DNA of 64,000 nucleotides from an uncultured Eubacterium sp. (GTDB lineage: Bacteria; Bacillota; Clostridia; Lachnospirales; Lachnospiraceae). The notes below the pieces were generated by a model. The model ran no database searches and had not been told where the DNA came from. It worked only from the letters and a program-made list of their open reading frames with translations. Location: the NCBI GenBank assembly GCA_910586445.1, contig CAJUHV010000010.1:1-64000 (forward strand), read 5' to 3'. This document shows, piece by piece, positions 10,001 through 17,002 of this stretch. The first letter of the stretch is position 1. Each line of letters begins with the position of its first letter. The translations under genes and the position numbers were made by a program.

Positions 10001-10132
10001 GTGCTCTGCATAGACTATGCACAAAACGGAATTGGTTCGAACAGCTGCGGCCCGGCCGTCATAGATTCATACCGTTTTGACGAAGAAACATTTCAATTTG
10101 AATTTACACTAGTTCCGTTTTTAAAAAAGTAA
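7094..10132 (+). CDS. lacZ: beta-galactosidase, glycoside hydrolase family 2
   Basis: 1012 residues, the usual length of LacZ. Layout follows GH2: N-terminal sugar-binding jelly roll (residues ~45-215), immunoglobulin-like domain, TIM barrel (~310-610), then the C-terminal beta-galactosidase small chain fold. Catalytic residues visible: acid/base Glu in WSMGNESAYG (about E446) and nucleophile Glu in FLLVEYCHSMGNG (about E517); RGVNRHD is the family barrel signature. No signal peptide, so it acts in the cytosol on imported beta-galactosides. Start ATG 7094 follows AAGGAGG. It is followed after 30 bases by a GPH symporter, making a typical uptake-and-hydrolysis pair under the divergent AraC regulator. 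Lactose versus other galactosides cannot be decided. Confidence 0.93.
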   Translation: MIVPRYYEDLNMLHDRTMPARAYYIPASKRQDHLAEHREYSDRFQLLNGEWDFKYFESIYDVAEAFYADGYDTSEFDKISVPGVWQMAGYDCHQYTNIRYPFPFDPPYVPQDIPCGAYVHTFSYQKEAEAPKAFLNFEGVDSCFYIWVNGTYAGYSQVSHAVSEFDVTSLLLDGENTLAVLVLKWCDGSYLEDQDKFRMSGIFRDVYLLKRPEKSIRDYHITTKLSDGSAAVKIDVCFSSPTAAAITVEDHNGAIAASGGISQDGSLELTVPDPILWNTENPYLYNIILTTEHEVIADRIGFRTIEIKDRIIYFNGEKIKFRGVNRHDSDPETGFVVSAAQIKTDLALMKQHNFNAVRSSHYPNAPYFYQLCDQYGFLVIDEADLEAHGPFMLYRSEDTDRNRFSRWNEKIADDPAWEQAVIDRVQNMVQRDKNRSCIVIWSMGNESAYGCNFEKALEWTKKFDPDRLTHYESARYRNYDVIYNYENLDLYSRMYPSLAEIGEYLEKDGSKPFLLVEYCHSMGNGPGDLEDYFQMIQKDDRMCGGFVWEWCDHAVAHGRSENGKTMYYYGGDHGESLHDGCFCMDGLVYPDRTPHTGLLEYKNVYRPVRVVSYNEGNGELVLHNYMDFDDLKDYVDISYEMTQDGLTVEKGTLPKISAAPHSDVKTALKLQIPAAGRIFLKLTYHLKKALPLLERGHILGFDEIRLANADGRNRHAAGLLEQAPVSKSITVRETDTQITLQTNDFNYNLDKRTGLFTQIQSAGRDYLNHPMELNIWRAPTDNDMYIKESWKKAHYDKAYTRAYNIEILQDKHGVLLVEHLSVAAAAVQKILDVVITWNIDGNGRISSVVSVTKDSEFPELPRFGIRLFLDKSLENVCYFGMGPQESYRDKHQGSSHGCYRSRVSHMHEDYIHPQENGSHFDCDYVELTNAQFGITAVSSQPFSFNASIYTQEELEKAAHNYELAEADSTVLCIDYAQNGIGSNSCGPAVIDSYRFDEETFQFEFTLVPFLKK

Positions 10133-10162
10133 ATTCATGTATATTATTAGAGGGAGACGCTT

Positions 10163-11536
10163 ATGGAAGAAAGGACATATTTAAAATGGTATAACAAAAT
10201 AGGATACGGCTCAGGCGATATAGCAGGAAATGTAGTATATGCATTTTTGGCCTCGTTTGTCATGATTTATCTGACCGATACGATCGGCCTGTCCTCAGGA
10301 ATGGTAGGCACATTGATCGCCGTATCAAAGCTGTTTGACGGATTTACAGATATATTTTTTGGTTCCATGATCGATAAGACACACAGTAAGCTTGGAAAAG
10401 CAAGGCCGTGGATGCTGTACGGCTACATCGGCTGCGCCATTACACTGGTTGCCTGTTTTGCAGTGCCTGCCAGCCTGGGCAGGACGGCACAGTATGTCTG
10501 GTTTTTCATAGCATACACGCTGCTTAACAGTGTATTCTATACAGCAAACAACATCGCTTATTCGGCACTTACCTCTCTTGTTACAAAAAACAGCAAGGAA
10601 CGCGTGCAGATGGGTTCTTACCGTTTTATCTTTGCATTTTCAACAAGCCTTCTGATCCAGACAATTACAGTAGGATTTGTAGACAAGTGCGGAGGCGACG
10701 CCGCAGCCTGGCGGCTGGTGGCAGTCATCTATGCGGTCATCGGCCTGATTGTCAATACAATCTCCTGCCTTTCCGTAAAGGAGCTTCCAGAAGAAGAAAC
10801 AAGCAGGGAAAGGGCATCCAGCACGGAAGAAAAGTACGGCCTGATTCAGGCTTTCCGGCTGCTTCTAAAAAACAAGTACTATCTGATGATCTGCGCAGCC
10901 TACATCTTACAGCAGCTGTACAGTGCCATGATCGGTTCAGGACTTTTTTATATGACATGGGTATTAAAAAATAAAAACCTGTTCGGCCAGTTTGCTTGGG
11001 CAGTAAATATTCCGCTGATCATAGCGCTGATCTTTACACCGGCACTGGTAGGCAGATGGAAGGGCATGTATAAGCTAAATTTAAGAGGGTATATCATTGC
11101 CGTAATCGGCAGGGCGCTTGTAGTTGCTGCCGGATATATGGGAAATGTCCCTTTGATGCTGGCCTTTACGGCACTTGCGGCACTGGGACAGGGCCCGTGG
11201 CAGGGCGATATGAATGCCGTGATCGCCTCCTGCTCCGAGTACACCTATCTGACGCAGGGAAAACGGGTAGACGGGACAATGTACTCCTGCACTTCCCTCG
11301 GTATCAAAGTCGGCGGCGGGATCGGCACTGCCGTCGCAGGCTGGCTCTTAGAGCTCAGCGGCTATGTCGGCACAAATGCCACACAGCCTCAGTCAGCCCT
11401 TGATATGATGCAGTTTATGTACTTGTGGCTGCCTTTTATCTTTACGGTATTGATTATGCTCGTACTTTCCAGAATGAATGTAGAAGGTGCCAACGAAAAA
11501 ATTAAAAACAGCAGATGTGTTACGCAGCAGCATTAA
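10163..11536 (+). CDS. sugar:cation symporter, GPH/MFS family
   Basis: 457 residues with about twelve hydrophobic segments. N-terminal KIGYGSGDIAGNVVYAFLASFVMIYLTDT and the loop motif GSMIDKTHSKLGKARPWM are signatures of the glycoside-pentoside-hexuronide:cation symporters (MelB, LacS-like). Lacks a C-terminal IIA domain. Positioned 30 bases behind the beta-galactosidase with its own ribosome site (AGAGGGAGA), so it probably imports the beta-galactoside. Cytoplasmic membrane protein. Its 3' end meets the convergent ispD-like gene at a shared hairpin. Confidence 0.9.
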   Translation: MEERTYLKWYNKIGYGSGDIAGNVVYAFLASFVMIYLTDTIGLSSGMVGTLIAVSKLFDGFTDIFFGSMIDKTHSKLGKARPWMLYGYIGCAITLVACFAVPASLGRTAQYVWFFIAYTLLNSVFYTANNIAYSALTSLVTKNSKERVQMGSYRFIFAFSTSLLIQTITVGFVDKCGGDAAAWRLVAVIYAVIGLIVNTISCLSVKELPEEETSRERASSTEEKYGLIQAFRLLLKNKYYLMICAAYILQQLYSAMIGSGLFYMTWVLKNKNLFGQFAWAVNIPLIIALIFTPALVGRWKGMYKLNLRGYIIAVIGRALVVAAGYMGNVPLMLAFTALAALGQGPWQGDMNAVIASCSEYTYLTQGKRVDGTMYSCTSLGIKVGGGIGTAVAGWLLELSGYVGTNATQPQSALDMMQFMYLWLPFIFTVLIMLVLSRMNVEGANEKIKNSRCVTQQH

Positions 11537-11570
11537 AAAAAGGGGCCGTTTCATTTTTGTGAAACGGCCC
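11535..11570 (-). terminator. intrinsic terminator ending the glycan gene block, shared with the symporter
   Basis: A perfect 11-bp inverted repeat (GGGCCGTTTCA, 11543-11553, with TGAAACGGCCC, 11560-11570) with a six-base loop. On the minus strand it is followed by seven T (11535-11541 complement), a strong intrinsic terminator that overlaps the stop codon of the cytidylyltransferase gene. On the plus strand the downstream sequence is less T-rich, so it may also act on the symporter transcript but more weakly. Confidence 0.8.
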
Positions 11571-12282
11571 GCTTTACAGTCTTTTCATCCCTGTCTCTAA
11601 TCATCCTGCGGAAACTCTCTAAATCCTCTCTTGTAGTGATCTTAAAGTTCGTCTCATCCCCCGGAATCATTATAACATCAAGCCCCGCCAAAACCGCAGG
11701 CTCTGCCGAGCCATTGATCCGCCAAATCCGCTCCGGCAGCAGACTTTTTACTGCTTTATAATATTTTCCAATCTGGAACACTTCCGGTGCCTGCCCGGCA
11801 AAGATGCTGCCGCGGTCCAGCAGTGATGAGATCTTATGCATGTCAGCACTTGCATAAACAGTGTCCTTCATCGGCAGTACCGGAACCACACCATCATGCC
11901 CTGCCGCTGCCTCTAAGCACTCCATAATCTGGCACCCACTCAGGACAGGCCTGGCCGCATCATGGATAAATACATAATCCTCATCGGCCGCATAACCCCG
12001 TATATCCTCCAGCCCGTTTAGAACCGACAGCTGCCTGTTTTCCCCCGGCGCGGAAAATCCACGCAGCTTTTCCGGTGCCCCGGCTGCTGCTATGCATTCC
12101 CCGATCATCTCTCTCCATTGTTCGTCTGCGACAATCTGTACTGCATGTATGCTGCCGCATGCAAGCAGTCCTTCCAGACAATAGGCGATAACCGGTCTGC
12201 CGCCTACCCTGATGTACTGCTTAGGTATGCCCGCCCCAAGCCTTGTACCCGTACCGCCGGATAATACCAGTGCAATATTCAT
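11551..12282 (-). CDS. IspD/TarI-type CTP:sugar(-alcohol) phosphate cytidylyltransferase
   Basis: 243 residues. The GT-A-like nucleotidyltransferase pattern is clear: ALVLSGGTGTRLGAGIPKQY for CTP, HDAARP, and DETNFKITTREDL near the end. This family contains IspD (methylerythritol phosphate) and TarI/Bcs1 (ribitol 5-phosphate, making CDP-ribitol). Its place at the end of a surface-glycan block, overlapping no isoprenoid gene and preceded by a pentose-phosphate-epimerase-like gene, favours a CDP-activated polyol or pentose donor over an isoprenoid role. Candidate user: the LicD fusion at 35535-38003. Start ATG follows GGAGGAGG. No TarJ-type reductase is in the window. Confidence 0.8.
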   Translation of the reverse strand: MNIALVLSGGTGTRLGAGIPKQYIRVGGRPVIAYCLEGLLACGSIHAVQIVADEQWREMIGECIAAAGAPEKLRGFSAPGENRQLSVLNGLEDIRGYAADEDYVFIHDAARPVLSGCQIMECLEAAAGHDGVVPVLPMKDTVYASADMHKISSLLDRGSIFAGQAPEVFQIGKYYKAVKSLLPERIWRINGSAEPAVLAGLDVIMIPGDETNFKITTREDLESFRRMIRDRDEKTVKRAVSQK

Positions 12283-12312
12283 GCTCCTCCTCCATACCTT
12301 ACAGAACGTACT

Positions 12313-12975
12313 TTAAAACTTCAGCTCCCGTATATCCTGCAGTGTTTCTCCGTACGGCCTGCCTTTCCCAAACAGCAGTGTCGTGCCTAGCACAAATCCC
12401 CTCACGCCCTTTGGGGCAAATTCCAGAATCTTGTCCGCGCTGCAGGCTCCGTCCCAGTAGATTTCAAAATCCATATCTTCCTTGAGTGCAAGCAGCTTTG
12501 TAATTTTCTTGCCCACATACGGAAGGAACATCTGCCCTGCATTCCCCGGATTGACAGACATTACAAGTACTTTTTTTACAATGCGCAGCATCTCCATTAC
12601 CGTTTCCACACTCGTGCCGGGATTGACTGCGATCCCCGGCACCATCCCGGCATTGATAATGCTCTGAAGCGTCGCTGACGGATGGTACTCTGCTTCGGGA
12701 TGGATATAAACCGTATCCCCTTTACGCAGGCTGTCCAAAAAAAGTCCGATCCGGTTATTTGGGTGCTCAATCATCAGGTGAATATCCATCGGCTTTTCCG
12801 TCGCACGGGCGATATAGCGCAGGTCGTTTAATGACATGGCAAAATTAGGCACATACCTGCCGTCCATAATATCTATGTGAAAAGAGTCTATACCCCCTTC
12901 TTCCAGATTTTTTACTTCTCGCTCCAGACTGCCATAGTCGGCACACATCATGGAGGCTGTCAGCTCAAATTCCAT
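12313..12975 (-). CDS. ribulose-phosphate 3-epimerase family protein
   Basis: 220 residues with the Rpe barrel pattern: SFHIDIMDGRYVPNF carries the metal-binding His and catalytic Asp, DIHLMIEHP the next His, and YWDGACS occupies the place of the usual V-D-G second catalytic Asp. Expected reaction is interconversion of ribulose 5-phosphate and xylulose 5-phosphate, or an allulose 6-phosphate equivalent. It starts at ATG 12975 behind AAGGAG and lies 30 bases before the cytidylyltransferase gene, so the two may supply a CDP-linked pentose derivative. Sequence is divergent from housekeeping Rpe, which would favour a dedicated role. Confidence 0.75.
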   Translation of the reverse strand: MEFELTASMMCADYGSLEREVKNLEEGGIDSFHIDIMDGRYVPNFAMSLNDLRYIARATEKPMDIHLMIEHPNNRIGLFLDSLRKGDTVYIHPEAEYHPSATLQSIINAGMVPGIAVNPGTSVETVMEMLRIVKKVLVMSVNPGNAGQMFLPYVGKKITKLLALKEDMDFEIYWDGACSADKILEFAPKGVRGFVLGTTLLFGKGRPYGETLQDIRELKF

Positions 12976-13071
12976 ATTATGTATTCTCCTTACCTGCCAA
13001 TGCTGTTACAATATATTCTTCATACATGCCAGTGCTGTTACGCTGCTGAAAATATATGCATATCCCTGCGC

Positions 13072-14211
13072 CTATGTCAGCATCAGACGCCCCGTATGAT
13101 AGATCCTTAGATCTTTCCTGTGGTATAAAAAATACAGAGTCATGAGATTCTCACCCAGATAGCCGATATAGCGGTCCTGCCGCTCCCATCCCTTAGGCGT
13201 GCTCAGCTGCTCCGTCCGTTCCAGTATCGGAAACAGCCATGCACAGTAATCCGCCAGTACCTGCCGCTTTGCAACGATCAGGTTATAATTATAAAAATAA
13301 GGCTGGGACATGATCCTTGAAAATGCTGCGGCATAATCCGGCTGCAGCTGCGCCAGCGCCTGCTGCACTGCCTGCCAGTCTCCCTCCTTTATATATCTGG
13401 CATGATGCTCGCTGATATCCGGCTCATGCAGTGTCGGAAACTGAAGCACTACATCTACATTTCCTGCCCTCATTCTTTTTAAATCCAGGTCTGACAGGTC
13501 TAAAATTCTGCGATAATGAAACAGCCCAAAATAAGCCGGGCTGGTGGACTGATCCAACAGCTCATTGTGCTGTCTTCCTAATAAATTCTTCCATATCCAG
13601 TACAGGGCCGTCAGCTCACAGTAATTTCCGTTTTTCTCAGAAATATGAGTGCCCAGATGATCTGTATAAACAGCCGCCTCCCGGCTGTATCCGCTCGTTT
13701 TTTCTGCCCCGACCTGAATCAGTTGTGCCCAATGCGGCATTTGATAAGTATTTTTTTGATAAGTATTTTTTAACTGGCGGTCTTTTGATGACTTTGCCAA
13801 AAATACCTGCAGGCGGATGCCCTGATCTGCCGGCTGCAGGCTATGCACAGACGCAAACCGTCCTATTTTTGCAAAATAACGTTCCATCAGCACAGCTTCT
13901 TTCCGAGAATCCATACACGTATAATTCGAAAACCCATGCTGCCTTAAAGTACTGACAATATCTGGATGCATATCCTCAGGCGTTGCGATCAGCACATGAA
14001 ACCGTTCCAAATGATTCTTCTCTGTATGGGCAGCAAATTCCTGTATCTCCCGAACCGGCAGCCCCATCAGTACAGATGAATTCCTGTCAAGGGAACTGAC
14101 CAGAAAACAGCGCAGGGTACATTCTGGATACAGTTCCCGTACCGCCATGCCTACTCCAAGCGCAATGGACTTCGCGCCGTATATTACGATTTCAGCCTCT
14201 GCCAAGATCAT
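13072..14211 (-). CDS. DUF4422 glycosyltransferase-like protein with N-terminal Rossmann-like module
   Basis: 379 residues. The C-terminal ~235 residues match the DUF4422 family found in capsule and surface-glycan loci (IQVGAEKT; ENGNYCELTALYWIWKN; YFGLFHYRRILDLSD; LGENLMTLYFLYH), probable GT-A-like transferases. The N-terminal ~130 residues hold a nucleotide-fold motif IVIYGAKSIALGVGMAVREL followed by a strand FHVLIATPEDM, like the module repeated in other proteins of this block. A short in-frame duplication (NTYQKNTYQ, 13745-13772) sits between the two. Donor and acceptor unknown; cytosolic. Confidence 0.7.
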   Translation of the reverse strand: MILAEAEIVIYGAKSIALGVGMAVRELYPECTLRCFLVSSLDRNSSVLMGLPVREIQEFAAHTEKNHLERFHVLIATPEDMHPDIVSTLRQHGFSNYTCMDSRKEAVLMERYFAKIGRFASVHSLQPADQGIRLQVFLAKSSKDRQLKNTYQKNTYQMPHWAQLIQVGAEKTSGYSREAAVYTDHLGTHISEKNGNYCELTALYWIWKNLLGRQHNELLDQSTSPAYFGLFHYRRILDLSDLDLKRMRAGNVDVVLQFPTLHEPDISEHHARYIKEGDWQAVQQALAQLQPDYAAAFSRIMSQPYFYNYNLIVAKRQVLADYCAWLFPILERTEQLSTPKGWERQDRYIGYLGENLMTLYFLYHRKDLRIYHTGRLMLT

Positions 14212-14230
14212 CTTCCTCCCTTAACGCTTT

Positions 14231-15472
14231 CTAAAAAAACAGGCTCGGCACCTTCCACAAAATCTTTGACTCTTCCACACCCTTTTTGACCAGATCCCTC
14301 TGGATTCCCTGTGACATTTTTTCTTCCTTTACTGCTAAAAGTATATAGTCATAATCCACTGCCGACAGCCGCTCCGGCGATTCAATCGGCAGGTCATTTC
14401 CCGATCTTTCAGCAAAGGATTTATCTACCCATGCCCGTATCCTCATTCCTTTGCGGCACATGCTCCTGTAATAGTCCCGTCCGATTTTGCCCGCACCATA
14501 CAAAATGACATCCTTATTCCGTATCTGTTCTTCAAACGGCAGTGCATAAGAAGGCACCTTTACCTGCTCCATAAAATTCATCTTTTCATTCAGCCCATAC
14601 AAAGACAGTTCTACAATCCATCTCTGCAGCTGATACAATAAGCTCTCATATTCCGCATCATTTTGAAACAATGTCTCCAAATATATATATAAATCATTTA
14701 CATTTTTCAGAAAATACCGATAATTTGAATGAACCGCTGAATCTTTGTGTATTCTGTAATGATAGTACGCCCTCTCGCAGATCACCGCTGAGCTGCACTT
14801 TAGTATATATGTATATACAAAAGCCGCATCTTCCTCGTATGCAATATCTGTATTCAGATCTTCATAAAAGGATCTGATAATATCCAGCCGGAATAATTTA
14901 TTGCACATAGAGGCCAATAGGTCATTAAATACCTGATCACTGCTGTACATCATTTTCTTTTTCAGCTCAGACATATGCTGCACATCTGCATATGCACATC
15001 CCGGTATCAGACTGCTGCCATGCTGCAGCTGCTGCTTCTTTTCATCGGTATCTGCATATGCGCATCCTGCCATTACATCTACGATTTTTTCATCTGTTTC
15101 ATCAAAGTTTTTATAAAATGAACAGGATACCAGATCAAAATGCTGATACTGCATAAGATATTCCACGCTGTCTGGATCGATATAATCATCTGCATCCACA
15201 AATACCGCATACGTTCCCGAGGCATTTCGAATCCCCATATTTCTTGCAGCGGCCACGCCCTGATTTACCTGATGAATAACCCGGATTCTGCTGTCCATCC
15301 TGCTATAATGATTGCATAGATCTTTGGACTGATCCGAGGAGCCGTCATCAACCAGTATGATTTCCAGATTTTGATAAGTCTGTCTCAAAATGCTTTCTAT
15401 ACAGTCACTGATATATAGCTGTGCATTATAGACAGGCACAATTACCGTTACAACATCTTTGGACTGATCCAT
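14231..15472 (-). CDS. GT2 family glycosyltransferase with C-terminal Rossmann-like module
   Basis: 413 residues. Residues 1-~230 are a family 2 GT-A transferase: VTVIVPVYNAQLYISDCIESIL, then the donor-binding DxD in YAVFVDADDYID, and EEDAAF. Residues ~300-413 form a separate nucleotide-binding-like module: VILYGAGKIGRDYYRSM, AWVDKS, DYDYILLAVKEE. Between the DxD and the acceptor region a 22-codon stretch with GCAYAD at each end is partly duplicated in frame (14985-15072). Start ATG after GGAGG, four bases from the preceding gene's stop. It transfers an unidentified sugar in the assembly of the block's glycan. Confidence 0.85.
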   Translation of the reverse strand: MDQSKDVVTVIVPVYNAQLYISDCIESILRQTYQNLEIILVDDGSSDQSKDLCNHYSRMDSRIRVIHQVNQGVAAARNMGIRNASGTYAVFVDADDYIDPDSVEYLMQYQHFDLVSCSFYKNFDETDEKIVDVMAGCAYADTDEKKQQLQHGSSLIPGCAYADVQHMSELKKKMMYSSDQVFNDLLASMCNKLFRLDIIRSFYEDLNTDIAYEEDAAFVYTYILKCSSAVICERAYYHYRIHKDSAVHSNYRYFLKNVNDLYIYLETLFQNDAEYESLLYQLQRWIVELSLYGLNEKMNFMEQVKVPSYALPFEEQIRNKDVILYGAGKIGRDYYRSMCRKGMRIRAWVDKSFAERSGNDLPIESPERLSAVDYDYILLAVKEEKMSQGIQRDLVKKGVEESKILWKVPSLFF

Positions 15473-15475
15473 AAT

Positions 15476-16534
15476 TCATTCCTCCAAACCCTTTTCCAAC
15501 TGCTCTACAGGCTCCATGCACTGCCTTACCTTTTCCAGATAAGAATATCTCCATTTCTCATCCGGCTCCAGATAATTTCCCTCTCCCCACTCATTCCATG
15601 CATTTAAAAATAAAAGCTCGTTGCCTTCCCTGCGGCTTAGCTCCATGCTCATAGAAAGGCTGCGTCCAAAGGCTTCTGGTGCAGCATTTTTCATACAAAT
15701 GCCCCGTTCCCCGCGCCTTGGCGTATCGTCATAATCCACAAATACAGTACGGTAATGGTTTTTCCCATGCGGAATGCTCAGCATATGCTCGGTAAACTGT
15801 TCGTAATCCAATGCCATAGGACAGCACTGCCTGCTGCCCGGATGATTTAACAATTCATACTTTGTCCTGTTCGGCTCAAAATCCACATGTCCGTCTACCC
15901 AGCAGCTCATATGTACATTTTCATGCGCTACGTCCATGGAAATCAAAAATATTCCGCCAAAACCATCTGCCTGCGCCAGGTCATTCCAATATCTGATCAT
16001 CTGGTTAAATTCTGGAATATTTCTCAGCCGGTAAATCAATAAAACCGGCCTGTTTCCTTCCTTTATATAACGCGCATCTTGAAAATACGGCTGAAAATAT
16101 TCGTAATGCTCTTTCCATTCTTCCTTCCCTCCATAGGTCTGCGGAATAAGTATTTCTTTGTTTCCGCCCGCCCCATGCCAGGTCTTTGTCCATGATTCAT
16201 TTGCCCATGCAAAACAATAATTCATGCCGATCTGCCTGTGCTCCAGCAGATTTTTAACAGGCGTCTGCAAAACCATTTTTCCTTGAAACCAATAATGATA
16301 AAAGCAGAACCCAAATATGCCGTATCTTTCTGCAAGTGCCGCCTGCCATTTTAACACGCTTATGTCATGCAGATTATAGTAATTGCGTTCCAGCGGAACA
16401 CGCGGCTGCCGCTGAAAGTCCAGATACCTTTTTCCTTTTTTTACATTTACCCACTCTGTAAATCCGTTTCCCCACGCGTCATTATTTTCTGGAATCTCAT
16501 GAAACTGCGGAAGATAAAAAGCAATTAACCTCAT
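15476..16534 (-). CDS. WbsX-like glycosyltransferase (GH99-like domain)
   Basis: About 352 residues starting RLIAFYLPQFHEIPENNDAWGNGFTEWVNVKKGKR in outline, the hallmark of the WbsX/GH99-like family found in O-antigen and rhamnan-type loci; also FLNAWNEWGEGNYLEPDEKW near the C-terminus. Members are annotated as glycosyltransferases though the fold resembles endo-mannosidases, so activity is uncertain. The start is ATG 16534, 10 bases after GGGAG; an in-frame ATG 16561 would overlap the preceding gene. Cytosolic, no signal peptide. Confidence 0.75.
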   Translation of the reverse strand: MRLIAFYLPQFHEIPENNDAWGNGFTEWVNVKKGKRYLDFQRQPRVPLERNYYNLHDISVLKWQAALAERYGIFGFCFYHYWFQGKMVLQTPVKNLLEHRQIGMNYCFAWANESWTKTWHGAGGNKEILIPQTYGGKEEWKEHYEYFQPYFQDARYIKEGNRPVLLIYRLRNIPEFNQMIRYWNDLAQADGFGGIFLISMDVAHENVHMSCWVDGHVDFEPNRTKYELLNHPGSRQCCPMALDYEQFTEHMLSIPHGKNHYRTVFVDYDDTPRRGERGICMKNAAPEAFGRSLSMSMELSRREGNELLFLNAWNEWGEGNYLEPDEKWRYSYLEKVRQCMEPVEQLEKGLEE

Positions 16535-16548
16535 GTCAGATACTCCCA

Positions 16549-16932
16549 TCAGATACTCCATATCACTTCTTCTAAAGAAATTATTTTCGCCTGCATCTTT
16601 TCCTGCAATAGATCCTTGACACTCTCATACGCTGTTATCGGCGTCACGATCACGGCATCGACTTCAGCCAGCTGATCCTGCGGCGAATATACCTCGCCGA
16701 TTCTGGAGACCGATACGGCTGCATCCCGGTCAATGCCGTATGCAACCGTTATGTCCGTCCCTTTCAGCTCTTCCATCAGCCGGTTTGCAAGATCACCCAT
16801 TCCATAAATGGCTATATTTTTCATCCCTGCCTGTTCAAAATATTCTGCTGAGCTATGCCCGTAGTGCCCTGCCTCCAGCCAGTGGTTCAGCAGCAGGTAA
16901 TAATCATAATATTTATTTTCATTTCCATTCAT
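16549..16932 (-). CDS. stand-alone small Rossmann-like protein
   Basis: 127 residues, short helical N-terminus (YYLLLNHWLEAGHYGHSSAEYF), then NIAIYGMGDLANRLMEEL, VAYGIDRD and VDAVIVTPITAYESV. This is the same module as the C-terminal part of the protein at 32141-32656, and resembles those fused to several transferases in the block. The G-x-G motif suggests nucleotide or nucleotide-sugar binding, but no catalytic residue can be named. It may be a partner of a nearby transferase. Function unknown. Confidence 0.6.
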   Translation of the reverse strand: MNGNENKYYDYYLLLNHWLEAGHYGHSSAEYFEQAGMKNIAIYGMGDLANRLMEELKGTDITVAYGIDRDAAVSVSRIGEVYSPQDQLAEVDAVIVTPITAYESVKDLLQEKMQAKIISLEEVIWSI

Positions 16933-17002
16933 GCTGTTTATAACCCCAAACTCTTCCTGCCCTATATTCCTGCAGAATATGATACACAGTCCCTCTCTAT
17001 CC

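Noticed and set aside
11551..12282. Housekeeping ispD of the isoprenoid pathway
   Set aside because: Not excluded by sequence, but the glycan-block context with Rpe-like and LicD genes makes a CDP-sugar role more likely.
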